Shown: positions 19,234 through 29,465, counted from the stretch's first letter. The stretch: DNA of 64,000 bases from an uncultured Clostridia bacterium (GCA_934476675.1 CAKSOE010000004.1:1-64000); one strand, 5' to 3'. Numbers and translations: made by a program. Notes: generated from the letters alone by a model not told the origin.

Positions 19234-20919
19234 ATGAAAAAGAAAATTATAGGTATACTGCTGATATCGGCAATGCTTGGCACAAACGCCAGCGCTGCGG
19301 TTATCGACAGTGTCCGGGAGGACACAAAAAGCGGTGCGGTGACAGTGACGGGATCGGGACTTACAGCAAGCGAGGAAGTGCTTGTTGAAATGTTCGATTA
19401 TGCTGCCGGCAGGACAAAGCCGGAATTTATAGGCGTATTCAATGCAGATGAAAACGGCGGATATAATGCAGTTTTTACGGTTCCCGACAGCGTTGATTCC
19501 GGAAGTAAGGAAATATTTGTAAAGCCGTTTATTTCCGACGGCGCATCTGAAAAGCTTCAGTTTTATTCCGCAAAGGGACTGGAAACGGTTATATCCGAGT
19601 GGAACAGTGCGGTTGAAAACAATGATGCAAGCGCAATGTGCAGGCTTATAGATTCGGAGGCAGCAGTGAAAATCCTGCTGAATTCAGCTTGTGCGGAAAA
19701 GATTGCAAATGAACTGAAATCAGCGGATAAAACGGAACTTGCAAAAAAGCTGATTGAAACGGGAAAAACAGACGGAATAGAGGACGCATCGGAAAAATTT
19801 ACACCGCTGTATATAATTTTTGCTGTAAATAAGCTTTCGCCGGATACGTGTGCGGAACTTACGGCAGAATTTTACGATTATATAGACAGCGCAAAGGGAG
19901 ATGTTTTTAAGGATATTTTATCCGTTATGCCGGAGGATAAACGTCTGGCGCTGTATAAATCGGCAGCGGAAAGAATAGACGGAGAGGTAACAAAAGAAGG
20001 CTTTACTGCATTAATATACGAAGAAGCGGTTATGGCGGGACTTAAAAGCATAGAGCACTATGGCGACATAAATCCTTATATGAAAAAATACAATGACGAT
20101 TACTTTAAGCTTAATTTTTCAGAATATAACAAGCTTAAAAATACGTATCCCGTAGATTCAAAGGTGATAAGCCAAAGAAATTCATATAAAACCTTTGCGG
20201 AGCTGGAAACGCTTTTTAAAGGATGGGTAAACGACGAAAAAAGCGCAGAACAGAAAAGCTTAAACAAGATAAACGGTTCCGGCGGCGGTTCGGGAAGCAG
20301 CTCGGGCGGTACAAAAACAAATTATTTACCCGTTGCTCCCGTTACGGAGAAAATAGAAAACGAGACTGTATTTGATGATCTTGCAGGCTATGAATGGGCT
20401 GAAAAATATATTATGCAGCTGTATGGAAAAAATGTCATAAACGGAATCGGGGATAAAAAATATTCTCCGGGAGGAAGCGTAACGAGGGAACAGTTTATAA
20501 AGCTTATGTCGGTTGTAACGGATTTAACGGAAAGTGAAGAAAACTGCGGCTTTGAAGATGTTAAAGCCGGAGAATGGTATGAGGGATATATAAATGCGGC
20601 GAAAAAGGCCGGATTGGTTAACGGAATATCGGACACGCTTTTCGGAATAGGCGAAAAAATAACGCGCCAGGATGCGGCAGTTATGCTGCTTAACGCAATA
20701 AAGCTGTATAACAGTGCGCTTGTTGACAAAACGGAAATGGAACAGCCGGACTTTGCAGATAAAGATGATATTGCCTCGTATGCGGTTTATTCCGTTGCGA
20801 TGCTGAACAGGCTTGGGATTATGCAGGGAGCGGATGACGGAAAATTTTATCCGCGCTCGGAGACGAGCCGTGCGGAGGCGGCTGTCATGATATGCCGTGT
20901 TCTTGAACTTATCGGATAG
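19234..20919 (+). CDS. Secreted SLH-domain surface protein
   Basis: 561-residue exported protein anchored to the cell wall by C-terminal S-layer homology repeats. A signal peptide (about 1-22) is followed by an Ig-like/bacterial repeat region (about 22-110). A mostly helical region of unknown fold follows (about 115-345). A Gly/Ser-rich linker (NGSGGGSGSSSGGTKTNY) leads to about three SLH repeats (about 380-561), with the signature pattern ...SPGGSVTREQFIKLM, ..GEKITRQDAAVMLLNAI and ..YPRSETSRAEAAVMICRVLEL. In the context of the operon it could hold the neighbouring hydrolases or the glycan at the surface. No catalytic motif is visible. Confidence 0.85.
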   Translation: MKKKIIGILLISAMLGTNASAAVIDSVREDTKSGAVTVTGSGLTASEEVLVEMFDYAAGRTKPEFIGVFNADENGGYNAVFTVPDSVDSGSKEIFVKPFISDGASEKLQFYSAKGLETVISEWNSAVENNDASAMCRLIDSEAAVKILLNSACAEKIANELKSADKTELAKKLIETGKTDGIEDASEKFTPLYIIFAVNKLSPDTCAELTAEFYDYIDSAKGDVFKDILSVMPEDKRLALYKSAAERIDGEVTKEGFTALIYEEAVMAGLKSIEHYGDINPYMKKYNDDYFKLNFSEYNKLKNTYPVDSKVISQRNSYKTFAELETLFKGWVNDEKSAEQKSLNKINGSGGGSGSSSGGTKTNYLPVAPVTEKIENETVFDDLAGYEWAEKYIMQLYGKNVINGIGDKKYSPGGSVTREQFIKLMSVVTDLTESEENCGFEDVKAGEWYEGYINAAKKAGLVNGISDTLFGIGEKITRQDAAVMLLNAIKLYNSALVDKTEMEQPDFADKDDIASYAVYSVAMLNRLGIMQGADDGKFYPRSETSRAEAAVMICRVLELIG

Positions 20920-20932
20920 GGAGGAAAGAATA

Positions 20933-23536
20933 TTGAAAATCAGAAGTAAAACGATAATATCTCTTACAGCCGTGATAGCTATTTTTATGAATATGATTGT
21001 TTTTGCGGCGAAAAATCCGGAACAGGAGCAGCCGGGGTTGTATGAAAGCAATTTTCTGAGGGCGCTGCAAATTATCGATATAGCTGAGAATAAGCTTGAA
21101 AGCAGCGTAACAAACGGCGAATTTGCCGGTGCGGCGGCTGTGATAAGCGGAATGACGGGAGATTATTACGAGGACGGAATTTTTGAACGAATGACGGAGA
21201 GCGGATATATGCCGCCTATGTGTGTATATTCTGAACGACCGATAACGTATGTTCAAGCGGTAAAGACGCTTGTTGCGGCATTGGGATATGATGACGAAGC
21301 GACAAGAAACGGCGGTTATCCGAACGGATATATGCTTGCCGCCGCAGGTATGGGCTTGCTTGACGGAATAAAAGCGGAGCAGTCGGAGGAGCTGACATGG
21401 GGAGCGTTGGCGAAGCTGCTTTACAATGCGCTTGATTGTAATACGGTCAGGGAGGACGGAAATTCCTATAATTATAACGGTGGTAAGGTAATGGAGGAAA
21501 TACTTCATATTTACCGGGCAAAAGGACAGGTAACGGCAAACAGTATTACCTCGCTGACAGAACCCGAACGATTCAGAGACGGGAGTGCACAGATCGACGG
21601 AGAGGAGTTTGAATGTTCTGACAACAGATTTGATAAATTCTTCGGTTATAATGTGGAGTTCTGGTATAAACGCTATGACAGCGGTTCGCAGGAAATACTC
21701 TACATGGAGGATGATACGTCAAAAAGCCTGTATTTAGATTATACATCAGAACCGAAGGTGTCGGGGAACGAGATTTTATATTATTCAAACGGAAAAGAAA
21801 AAAGAGCGGTAATCGAAAGCGGCAGCTGTATTGTGTATAACGGCAGAGTGACGAAAAAAAGCCTTTTGGATTTTTCCAAACTCGATATGAATGCAGAACT
21901 TATGCTTACAGATACAAACTCAAACGGAAAATATGATATTGTGTCGATAAGTGAATACAAAACGATTTTTGTGAGCAAGACGAGTACATATAACAATACG
22001 GTATACGACAGATACGATGCTGAAACAAGACTTTCCTTTGACCCCGATAAAGCCGAAACGCGTTATATTTATAAAGATACCGACGGAAACGATATAAAAT
22101 TTACCGATATTAAATCGGGAACGGTTATGTCTGTGCTGATGACTGAGGACGGAAAAATTGCGGAATCGGTAATAAGCTCAAAAACAATCGATGCGACTGT
22201 TAAAGGATATTCAACGGGCGGCAGATGGCCGGTGATAAATACCGATACCGAAGAATTTAAGGCATACGATTTTGTCGGAAAGCATCTGCATGAAATGAGT
22301 ACCGGAACATCATATACGCTGTATTTTGATAAATTCGGCATAGTGTCGGGATTTGCAAAAAGCTCCGATACGTACACAAACGCCGTGCTTCTTAAAGCAT
22401 ATCAGAAGGACGGAGATCCCGATGATGCAATCGGCGAGGTTCGGCTGTACAATATGACAGACAAAAAGCTGCAAGTGACGGAGCTTGAAAAAAATGTCAA
22501 GGTTGACGGCGTTCTCAGAAAAAAATCAAAAGCGGTAATCGCAGCATTGACGGAAAACACGGATAATCTAAAATATAGAGTGATACGTTTTAAGCTTAAC
22601 GAAAACGGAAAAATACGCGAGATTGACACAAGCCGGTATGATTCGGCACATGAACCTGAAGAATCCTTGCAGCTGCTTGCAAAATCGGGAGTAAAAAGCT
22701 ATGAACGCGATTCGTGCTTTTTCTATAATTCGGACGGTACGGGATTTGTCGTAGACAAAACGGCAAGTAAAATGTTTTCCTATAATACAAACGAGCCGGA
22801 TAACAGCAGTGAATACAGCACGGTCACTACGGCAAATTTACCGATTTACGAAAGTTTTTCGGCGGTGTCGGCATATACAACTGATATAAAAAACGGTATT
22901 GCCGAAATAGTTATGGTCGGTCTGGACGATGCAGAGCGTAATAAGATAAATAATACAACGGGTCAGAGCATTTTATTTGACAGTGTTTCGGAGGTGGCAG
23001 ACGACAATAACGAAATAAAATACTGTATAAACGGCTGGGATTTGCTCAAGAATGCCAAATATTCGCAGACAGTTGAGGACGCATCAAAGCTTTCGGGGTG
23101 TAAGAGCGGAGATATTCTTGATCTTAATATAACATACAGCGGACGTGTAGGTGATGTCGTGACTGTGTACAGGGCAGATTCGGGTGTGGCGTTTACGGGC
23201 GCAATGAACGGAAACGGCAGCGCTGTCGTTTCGCCCACAAACTACCGCTGGCTTTTTGGAAAAGCGTACCTTGCAGGCAACGGATTTATGTATGTGCTGC
23301 GTGACGGCAGAGAAAGCGCAATAGATAAGGCTATTCCGTCTGACTGTGATGTTGTGACGCTGAAAAAGAAAACGCCAAATTATTATATATATGATAAAAC
23401 AGCACGTCATCTGGAAAAAATCCGGCAGACCGATTATAAAGAAATAAACGATTATGTTTCAGGCGGAAAAAATGCCGATAATGTGCTTGTTTATTCAAGA
23501 CATTCTTCAATTTCAATCGTAATTGTATTCAGGTAG
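20933..23536 (+). CDS. Large secreted protein with N-terminal SLH-like segment, function unknown
   Basis: 867-residue exported protein that I do not recognise. The start is set at TTG 20933, where GGGAGGAAAG lies at the right distance; a GTG 36 bases upstream would overlap the previous gene. A signal peptide (about 1-23) is followed by a helical stretch and an SLH-like region (about 75-165, ITYVQAVKTLVAALGYDD and LTWGALAKLLYNALD). The long remainder is beta-rich with many Asp/Lys/Tyr and repeats such as LYLDYTSEPKVSGNEILYYSNGKE. No known catalytic motif is seen. It lies between the SLH protein and the single-module protein with spacings of 13 and 9 bp, so it is part of the same surface-glycan operon. 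A structural or scaffold role is possible but unproven. Confidence 0.6.
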   Translation: MKIRSKTIISLTAVIAIFMNMIVFAAKNPEQEQPGLYESNFLRALQIIDIAENKLESSVTNGEFAGAAAVISGMTGDYYEDGIFERMTESGYMPPMCVYSERPITYVQAVKTLVAALGYDDEATRNGGYPNGYMLAAAGMGLLDGIKAEQSEELTWGALAKLLYNALDCNTVREDGNSYNYNGGKVMEEILHIYRAKGQVTANSITSLTEPERFRDGSAQIDGEEFECSDNRFDKFFGYNVEFWYKRYDSGSQEILYMEDDTSKSLYLDYTSEPKVSGNEILYYSNGKEKRAVIESGSCIVYNGRVTKKSLLDFSKLDMNAELMLTDTNSNGKYDIVSISEYKTIFVSKTSTYNNTVYDRYDAETRLSFDPDKAETRYIYKDTDGNDIKFTDIKSGTVMSVLMTEDGKIAESVISSKTIDATVKGYSTGGRWPVINTDTEEFKAYDFVGKHLHEMSTGTSYTLYFDKFGIVSGFAKSSDTYTNAVLLKAYQKDGDPDDAIGEVRLYNMTDKKLQVTELEKNVKVDGVLRKKSKAVIAALTENTDNLKYRVIRFKLNENGKIREIDTSRYDSAHEPEESLQLLAKSGVKSYERDSCFFYNSDGTGFVVDKTASKMFSYNTNEPDNSSEYSTVTTANLPIYESFSAVSAYTTDIKNGIAEIVMVGLDDAERNKINNTTGQSILFDSVSEVADDNNEIKYCINGWDLLKNAKYSQTVEDASKLSGCKSGDILDLNITYSGRVGDVVTVYRADSGVAFTGAMNGNGSAVVSPTNYRWLFGKAYLAGNGFMYVLRDGRESAIDKAIPSDCDVVTLKKKTPNYYIYDKTARHLEKIRQTDYKEINDYVSGGKNADNVLVYSRHSSISIVIVFR

Positions 23537-23545
23537 GAGATTAGT

Positions 23546-24805
23546 ATGAAAAAAATATTATTTATATTTGTATTTTTGTTTTCTGTCACGGCATTTGCCG
23601 AGGGCGAAACGGAAACACCTCTTTATCCGTATATGAATACTCCCGAGACTGTATATTTTGATGATAATTTTGATGACAGAGAACCGGGAGCAGCTGTGAC
23701 GGGAAATACGGACGAATATGCAATTACCTCTTTCGGAAGCACAAATACGGAACAGGAAGGGGAAAATATATATTGCCGGACAGGCGCGAAATGGCAGCGC
23801 TTGAGGGCAAACAAAGGAATCGGTGCAGACTGTGACAAACTGACAATTGCATTTGACGCTAAATTCGGAGTAAAGGACACTTACGGAAACATTTACATCG
23901 GAGGCGAAGCAAGCGAAAATGTAATGATTAAGTTTGTAGGAAGTCCGGGGCAGATGACGGTCAATTATGTTGACGGCAATGGAAGCGCACATAAGCTTTT
24001 GACCGAAAACGCAGCGGAGGACGGCTGGAATCATATAGCGGTTACAATACGCCGCGAAGCAGACGGTGACGGGTATGCGGTTTATCCGGAAAAGCTTGTT
24101 CTGAACGGAAAAGTGCATATCTTAGAAACAGCGGAGCGGGCATATTCTAATGTCAGCTGGTGGAATAATATGTATGTCAATATAGGAAATTACAACCAGT
24201 TAGACGTATGTATGGATAATATTCTGATTTACAGCCCAAAGGAATACGGTATAGAAACATTGGACTATGACTATGACGCAGGCAAGGCAAGAGCAACGGT
24301 TACCGCAGGGGTGTCTGCGGAAAATGCCGAAATTATGCTTGTCGATTCACAGGGTGAATATGCGTGCGTATGCGAAACGGACGAAAGCAAAAGAATACTG
24401 GAAATAAATATGCCGAAAGAGCTTGATACCGAAAATAAAAATTATTGTATTATTATAAAGGCGCTGCCATCTGTATGCGGTGAGAAATTGCCTTTATACA
24501 GACTTCCGGTTTATAAAAGACTTGCTATACCGATAGATGAGAATCAGCTCAGTGTAAAAAACGATGGCGGCAGTGTAGAGATAACGGCGGCAGTTGAGCC
24601 TGTTGAGGGTAAAACAGTGTATCTTGCGGCAGGTGTATGGTCGGAAAATAAGCTTTTGGGCTTTGAAATCGTTCCGTGTGCACAGCCTGATATATACACC
24701 GTAAGTATCGAGGTGCAGGAAGCTGCAGACAGGGCGCAGGTGTTTCTGATTGACGGTACGGAGAGCGGAGAACTTGTTTCAGCAGTACATAATATTGCAA
24801 TGTGA
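23546..24805 (+). CDS. Secreted protein with one LamG/concanavalin-like module
   Basis: 419-residue exported protein. A signal peptide (about 1-18) precedes a beta-sandwich-like module (about 25-232) that begins with YFDDNFDDREPG. The module has the pattern LTIAFDAKFGVKD..GNIYIGG and ends with VCMDNILIYSPKEYG. The same module occurs twice in the protein at 27699-29465, so these are related binding modules. The C-terminal half (about 235-419) holds two Ig-like beta regions. No catalytic residues can be assigned. GGAG precedes the start, and the next gene starts 10 bp after the stop. A role in binding the glycan targeted by this locus is inferred from position and fold-like pattern. Confidence 0.6.
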   Translation: MKKILFIFVFLFSVTAFAEGETETPLYPYMNTPETVYFDDNFDDREPGAAVTGNTDEYAITSFGSTNTEQEGENIYCRTGAKWQRLRANKGIGADCDKLTIAFDAKFGVKDTYGNIYIGGEASENVMIKFVGSPGQMTVNYVDGNGSAHKLLTENAAEDGWNHIAVTIRREADGDGYAVYPEKLVLNGKVHILETAERAYSNVSWWNNMYVNIGNYNQLDVCMDNILIYSPKEYGIETLDYDYDAGKARATVTAGVSAENAEIMLVDSQGEYACVCETDESKRILEINMPKELDTENKNYCIIIKALPSVCGEKLPLYRLPVYKRLAIPIDENQLSVKNDGGSVEITAAVEPVEGKTVYLAAGVWSENKLLGFEIVPCAQPDIYTVSIEVQEAADRAQVFLIDGTESGELVSAVHNIAM

Positions 24806-24815
24806 AAGGAGTAAA

Positions 24816-27575
24816 ATGAAAAGGATAACAACATTCTTAATTTTGTGTATACTGGCAGCTGCGATGCCGTGCGTATCGGCATCCGGCGGCGTCACAGGCA
24901 GCCTTTCGATAGTAAAAGCGGATAAAACCGAGGTTTTGGGAAAGCTTTCGCCGGGCACGAGTTTTATGGTCGGAGGCAGCTTTACGAATAATGAAAACAA
25001 GCCGGTCAAGTACAGCGTTTATTGCGGTGTTTATGCCGGAGACAGACTTTATGCTGTGTACAAAGGCGACACAAATACTCTGGAAACCCTCGGAACGGCC
25101 GACGGATACTGCGGTGCGCAAATTCCGGAGAATATTCCGTATTTAAATTATTACATCAAGGCGTTTGCCTTATCAGAAGAAAGTATTCGGCCGCTCTGCC
25201 CGGCATTAAGCTATGATGCCTCGGGAGCGTATGAAACGGAGCGTTACACAAACATCAATGATGACAATAAAATTGTGTACACGGGCAGGGAAATGCTTAA
25301 AAACGGCAGTATGGAATATGAAAATCAGTATGCCGACGGCTGGGATCCGAGGGGTGATTCCCAAATATGCAAAAGCAGCGAATATACTGTGGACGGAGCC
25401 GGATCCTGTCTTGTTACAAAACGTAAATACAGCTATGACAGCATAACCCAGGATATAACCGAACAGCTTAAAAAGAACGGAAGCGGATGGTATCGGGTAC
25501 GCGGCAGCGTCCGTTCTACAGTCGAAGGTGTAAATTATCAGTGCATTGTGAGAATTACACATCCTGGCGGCGACCGTAACAGAGAAGACGATAATAAATT
25601 TACAACGGGGAAGAATATGGGCTGGCTCCCGGAAATCAAAAAGGATAAATGGTACAGTTTTGATAAAACGGCATATATAGAAGTGCCCAAGGATATGGTA
25701 AAAGCCGAAATTTATATAGAGGGCGGAACCAATGATAATTTCTATGTTGATAAATGCAGTATGAAGCCGGTAGTTACGTATGAAAAATTTTTGGCAGACA
25801 ATACGCCGGAGGAAAATCGCATAGAGAAAATAAAATCCGAAACGGGAGAAACGGTTATTCATCCGAAAGAGAGTAACGAAAGACTGATAAATCCGTACAA
25901 GGGACTTGTGTGCTATCAGTTTAAAAACTCATATGCCAATATTCTGTCGCAGCCTGCCGGCGAATGTGCGGGTGTGGTATATACGCGTTTCGGATGGAAT
26001 GCTCTTGAGCCTCAAAAAGGTGTCTATAATTTTAAGCTTATAAAGGATAATCTTGAATTGCTGAAAAACAGCGGTAAGATGCTCGGTATAGGCATAGCCC
26101 ACACCGTGAATTATAACTCGCCGTCCTCCTGGACGCAGGAAACTCCCGACTGGCTTTTTAATGAATGCGGTGCACAGTATGTAACGGAATTTGCAGGCAC
26201 TGATCACGCATTAAAGGTACCGGTATTTAACGATCCTGTTTTTCTTGAAGAATATTCAAAGCTTATAGATGCCTTTGCGGAGGAATTTAAGGATTATACA
26301 AACATTGCGTATGTTGATATGCGAAGCTACGGCAACTGGGGCGAGTGGCACTGGGGAAGTCTTTCGCAAAGCAAAAACAAGAGCAAAAGCTATACTGACA
26401 CGAATTTGAATAATTTTGTTGATGTTTATAAAAACGTAAGAGCGCCGCTGATGATGTTTACTTCTCAGCCCGTGCAGCTGAGTTATGCTTTAAACACATA
26501 TGGCACCGGAATACGTGTTGACGGTACAATGAATCCGAAGCTTGCCAATAATCACAGACGCCTTGCGGCGGCTGACGGAATAAATGCCGCTGTTGCGGAA
26601 TGGTTTGATCAGCCGAGCAGCTTTTATAAAGCTGGGACATATAATGGCAAAACATATCCCGACGGCAAATGGTCGGATTATTATGAATATATGCCTGTAA
26701 TGATGGAAAAGACCGTCAAGGAGGGCAAGGCAAGCTATATGGCTATGGGGTATTGGAATCCGACGGAGTTTTACGCTTGTTTTACCGACTTGTGTGAAAG
26801 ACTTGCGAATAAAACGGGCTATTGGTTCAAACCGGTAAAAATAGCATATACGCCGGGCAGCTCCGGAACGTTCAATATGACCATAAAAAATGACGGTTAT
26901 ACACGGCTGTATGCCGGATATAAACGGAATGCGTGCGTAAAGCTGGCGCTTGCCGATGCTGACGGAAATATCATGGAAAGCCGTGTACTGAACGGCATAA
27001 ATCCCGAAAACTGGAAAACGGGCGAATACTCTTTTGAAACGGCGTCATATGAATTTTCCGGAACAAACGGCGGCAGACTGATGCTGGGCGTGTTCTCGGA
27101 TGCTGATAAGGAAAATCCGGATATAAAGCTCGGGATCGACTGTCCGTCGTATAACGGCTGGTATGATTTAGAGAACTGCAGTCAAATCGAAAATATATCG
27201 GATAACAAGCTTTATACCGAAAAGTCAGCATATGCCGATAATAACTACGGTTATCGCAGTCCAATGTATGCCTTTGACAAAAATACCAACACATTTTGGG
27301 CTTGCGAGGGAGTTAAGGACTCATATCTTGATATTGACTTCGGTGAGCAGGAAAAAGCGTCAAGCTTAATATTTACTGCCGAATGTCCGCAGGATATGAA
27401 AATATCCGTTACCGTATGGGATGACGGAAAGCAGATAAGCCTTAAAAAAGGAATTTCCGTTAAAAACGGCGAAAATGTAATTGATTTTGACGAACGTTAT
27501 ATAAACCGTCTGCGCGTAAGCGTTGATGAAAACGCGGGCGGGACACTGAAAATATATGAAATGACGGTAAAATAG
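24816..27575 (+). CDS. Secreted multidomain protein with DUF4832-type TIM-barrel core (paralogue 2)
   Basis: 919-residue secreted paralogue of the protein at 16441-19194. A signal peptide (about 1-22) precedes an Ig-like domain (about 25-135) that replaces the stalk region of paralogue 1. A CBM-like beta-sandwich (about 155-320, MLKNGSMEYENQYADGW to FYVDKCSMKP) follows. The barrel core (about 350-670) shares NPYKGL, ALEPQKGVYNF, YVDMRSYGNWGEWHW and AAVAEWFDQ; Glu510 and Glu595 align with Glu513 and Glu598 of paralogue 1. A DUF4832-type beta domain and a C-terminal discoidin-like module (about 798-919) complete it. I chose ATG 24816 because GAAAGGAG precedes it. Two differing N-terminal modules on one shared core suggest two substrates or two sites of action. 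Substrate unknown. Confidence 0.75.
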   Translation: MKRITTFLILCILAAAMPCVSASGGVTGSLSIVKADKTEVLGKLSPGTSFMVGGSFTNNENKPVKYSVYCGVYAGDRLYAVYKGDTNTLETLGTADGYCGAQIPENIPYLNYYIKAFALSEESIRPLCPALSYDASGAYETERYTNINDDNKIVYTGREMLKNGSMEYENQYADGWDPRGDSQICKSSEYTVDGAGSCLVTKRKYSYDSITQDITEQLKKNGSGWYRVRGSVRSTVEGVNYQCIVRITHPGGDRNREDDNKFTTGKNMGWLPEIKKDKWYSFDKTAYIEVPKDMVKAEIYIEGGTNDNFYVDKCSMKPVVTYEKFLADNTPEENRIEKIKSETGETVIHPKESNERLINPYKGLVCYQFKNSYANILSQPAGECAGVVYTRFGWNALEPQKGVYNFKLIKDNLELLKNSGKMLGIGIAHTVNYNSPSSWTQETPDWLFNECGAQYVTEFAGTDHALKVPVFNDPVFLEEYSKLIDAFAEEFKDYTNIAYVDMRSYGNWGEWHWGSLSQSKNKSKSYTDTNLNNFVDVYKNVRAPLMMFTSQPVQLSYALNTYGTGIRVDGTMNPKLANNHRRLAAADGINAAVAEWFDQPSSFYKAGTYNGKTYPDGKWSDYYEYMPVMMEKTVKEGKASYMAMGYWNPTEFYACFTDLCERLANKTGYWFKPVKIAYTPGSSGTFNMTIKNDGYTRLYAGYKRNACVKLALADADGNIMESRVLNGINPENWKTGEYSFETASYEFSGTNGGRLMLGVFSDADKENPDIKLGIDCPSYNGWYDLENCSQIENISDNKLYTEKSAYADNNYGYRSPMYAFDKNTNTFWACEGVKDSYLDIDFGEQEKASSLIFTAECPQDMKISVTVWDDGKQISLKKGISVKNGENVIDFDERYINRLRVSVDENAGGTLKIYEMTVK

Positions 27576-27698
27576 TTAAAAAAGTACACCAAAAGGGAAG
27601 ATATTCATATATACATACACCTATGAAGAGAGCTATAATAGTATTAAAGGAATAAGTAAATTTTAAGCAATTATAACTAAGAAAGGAAGATGATTTAT
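27576..27698 (+). other. Intergenic region with likely promoter before the two-module protein
   Basis: A TATAAT (about 27630) lies in this stretch, without a convincing -35 box at the expected distance. GAAAGGAAG supplies the ribosome binding site. A separate transcript start for the two-module protein is therefore possible but not certain. Confidence 0.35.
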
Positions 27699-29465
27699 AT
27701 GAAACAGTTGAGAACATTATGTCTTGCAGGACTGATTGCGGTGAGTTTTGCAGCAGTGGGTCATGCGGAGGTAACGACAAAAGTACCTGTAAAGGATTAT
27801 ATGCCGCAGGTAAAAACACTGTATGTAGACGATGATTTTAACAATCAGCAGTCGACAACACCGCAGGTAAGTGCGGATTATGCAAACCCGGTAAAAAAAT
27901 ATGCCAAACAAGATGTTACTGTTGCATCGGAAACGGACGGAAACAAATTTTTAAAGCTGAAGTTATATAATGGCTTTATTTATCCCGTTGCAAGAGAAAC
28001 AATCGGCAAGAAAAAGCTGACAATTTCGTTTGATGTACAAAAGGGCGATGATAAAACCATATATCTGGAAATAGGACGCGGCAAAGAGAATCAGACGTAT
28101 CATGCGAAGTTTGCAACTCTCAATGTGTGGTCAAATGGCGGTACGGTGGATTTTGTAGGCGTCGACGGACTTGACAAGCGCAGTAAACAGTTTGCTGCAC
28201 TTGCGGATAACGCATGGACAAATATCACAATGACTTTTGAAAGAAAAAAACAGGCTGACGGTACATATGTATCGGAGGTGACAGAGCTGTTTGTTGCAGG
28301 AAAGCAGATTGATTTGGGTACGGCTGCGGGAGCACCGATCAGAGCCGACTGGTGGACGGGATCAACCAATACGGAGGGAACCTTGTCAATCAGATCAACC
28401 AAAAATGGAAACTATATAGATAATCTGCTTATATATGAGCCGGAAGACAGAAAAACAAAAACAATAGTTACAAAATCCTCATATATGCCCGAGATAAAGA
28501 CATTGATTGCAGACGACGGATTTGAAAACAGACCGGCAGACCAGAGAGCGAGTACAAAGGTAACATATGCAATTCCGCATCCCGTAAAGATAGGATTTGT
28601 GAATAAGTACGGCGTTTACGAGGAGAACAGCTGGGGTTCTTACGTGAGGAAAGACAGCACTACCGCAAATCAATATCTTGAGCTGGAGAGTCATCTAAAA
28701 TCCGGACCGTACACTCCCGGAGCGACCAATACCGACAGGGTTGCTGTTTCCTTTGAGATGGGTTATAAGACAGGCAGCAGCGGTAACTGTGATGGAAATA
28801 TATATATAGGAAACAGTCCTGTGTTTGCATTTCAGCTTTATGCTAATAAACAAATGAAACTGTTTTATAATGCTGACGGCGGGGAGGCAACTACAGACTC
28901 AGCCAATATTTGGAAGGGCGCAGCAGATATGCATAAGTTTGAATTTGTATTGAGACGTGTGGCTAATGCTGACGGCGGATATGACGTATATATGGAAAAT
29001 ATGTATTTCGACGGAGAGGCAGTTAAAGATTTAAGTAATAAAAAGTTTACTAATGTTGACTGGTGGAGTTCGAATGTGGCACATACATTCAGAGTGCACT
29101 GCGCATCGGCAAAGGCAAGATTTGACAATATTCTTGTATATGAGCCGATAACAAATGAAGAAGTACACGCTTTGGTTACGTCATTCCCCGAAATCAAAGG
29201 AGATATTGCGGAAAACTCAAGCGTAACGGCATCTGCAACTGTAACGAACACATCGGGCGCAGATAAAAAAGTTTTTGCGGCGCTGGCAATTTATGAGGAC
29301 GGAATGCTTAAGAGTATTAAAATGCAGGAATTTGACATTCCGAATGGAACAAAGGAAGTTCCGTTCACATCGGATCCGATTGTGTGCCAAAACATATCTT
29401 CGGATAAGGCATACGGCGTAAAGGCTTTTGCATGGTCGGATATGGTATCCGTAATCGGAGACTGA
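27699..29465 (+). CDS. Secreted protein with two tandem LamG/concanavalin-like modules
   Basis: 588-residue exported protein. ATG 27699 is preferred over the ATG nine bases earlier, because the latter sits directly on the ribosome binding site. The signal peptide ends near AAVGHAEV. Two copies of one module follow: the first begins MPQVKTLYVDDDFNN and ends IDNLLIYEPED (about residues 30-250), the second begins MPEIKTLIADDGFEN and ends FDNILVYEPI (about 265-485). A C-terminal Ig-like domain (about 490-588) follows. The single module in the 23546-24805 protein is a third copy. These look like non-catalytic binding modules. The gene ends at a strong hairpin, so it may be expressed at a higher level than the enzymes downstream. 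Confidence 0.65.
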   Translation: MKQLRTLCLAGLIAVSFAAVGHAEVTTKVPVKDYMPQVKTLYVDDDFNNQQSTTPQVSADYANPVKKYAKQDVTVASETDGNKFLKLKLYNGFIYPVARETIGKKKLTISFDVQKGDDKTIYLEIGRGKENQTYHAKFATLNVWSNGGTVDFVGVDGLDKRSKQFAALADNAWTNITMTFERKKQADGTYVSEVTELFVAGKQIDLGTAAGAPIRADWWTGSTNTEGTLSIRSTKNGNYIDNLLIYEPEDRKTKTIVTKSSYMPEIKTLIADDGFENRPADQRASTKVTYAIPHPVKIGFVNKYGVYEENSWGSYVRKDSTTANQYLELESHLKSGPYTPGATNTDRVAVSFEMGYKTGSSGNCDGNIYIGNSPVFAFQLYANKQMKLFYNADGGEATTDSANIWKGAADMHKFEFVLRRVANADGGYDVYMENMYFDGEAVKDLSNKKFTNVDWWSSNVAHTFRVHCASAKARFDNILVYEPITNEEVHALVTSFPEIKGDIAENSSVTASATVTNTSGADKKVFAALAIYEDGMLKSIKMQEFDIPNGTKEVPFTSDPIVCQNISSDKAYGVKAFAWSDMVSVIGD

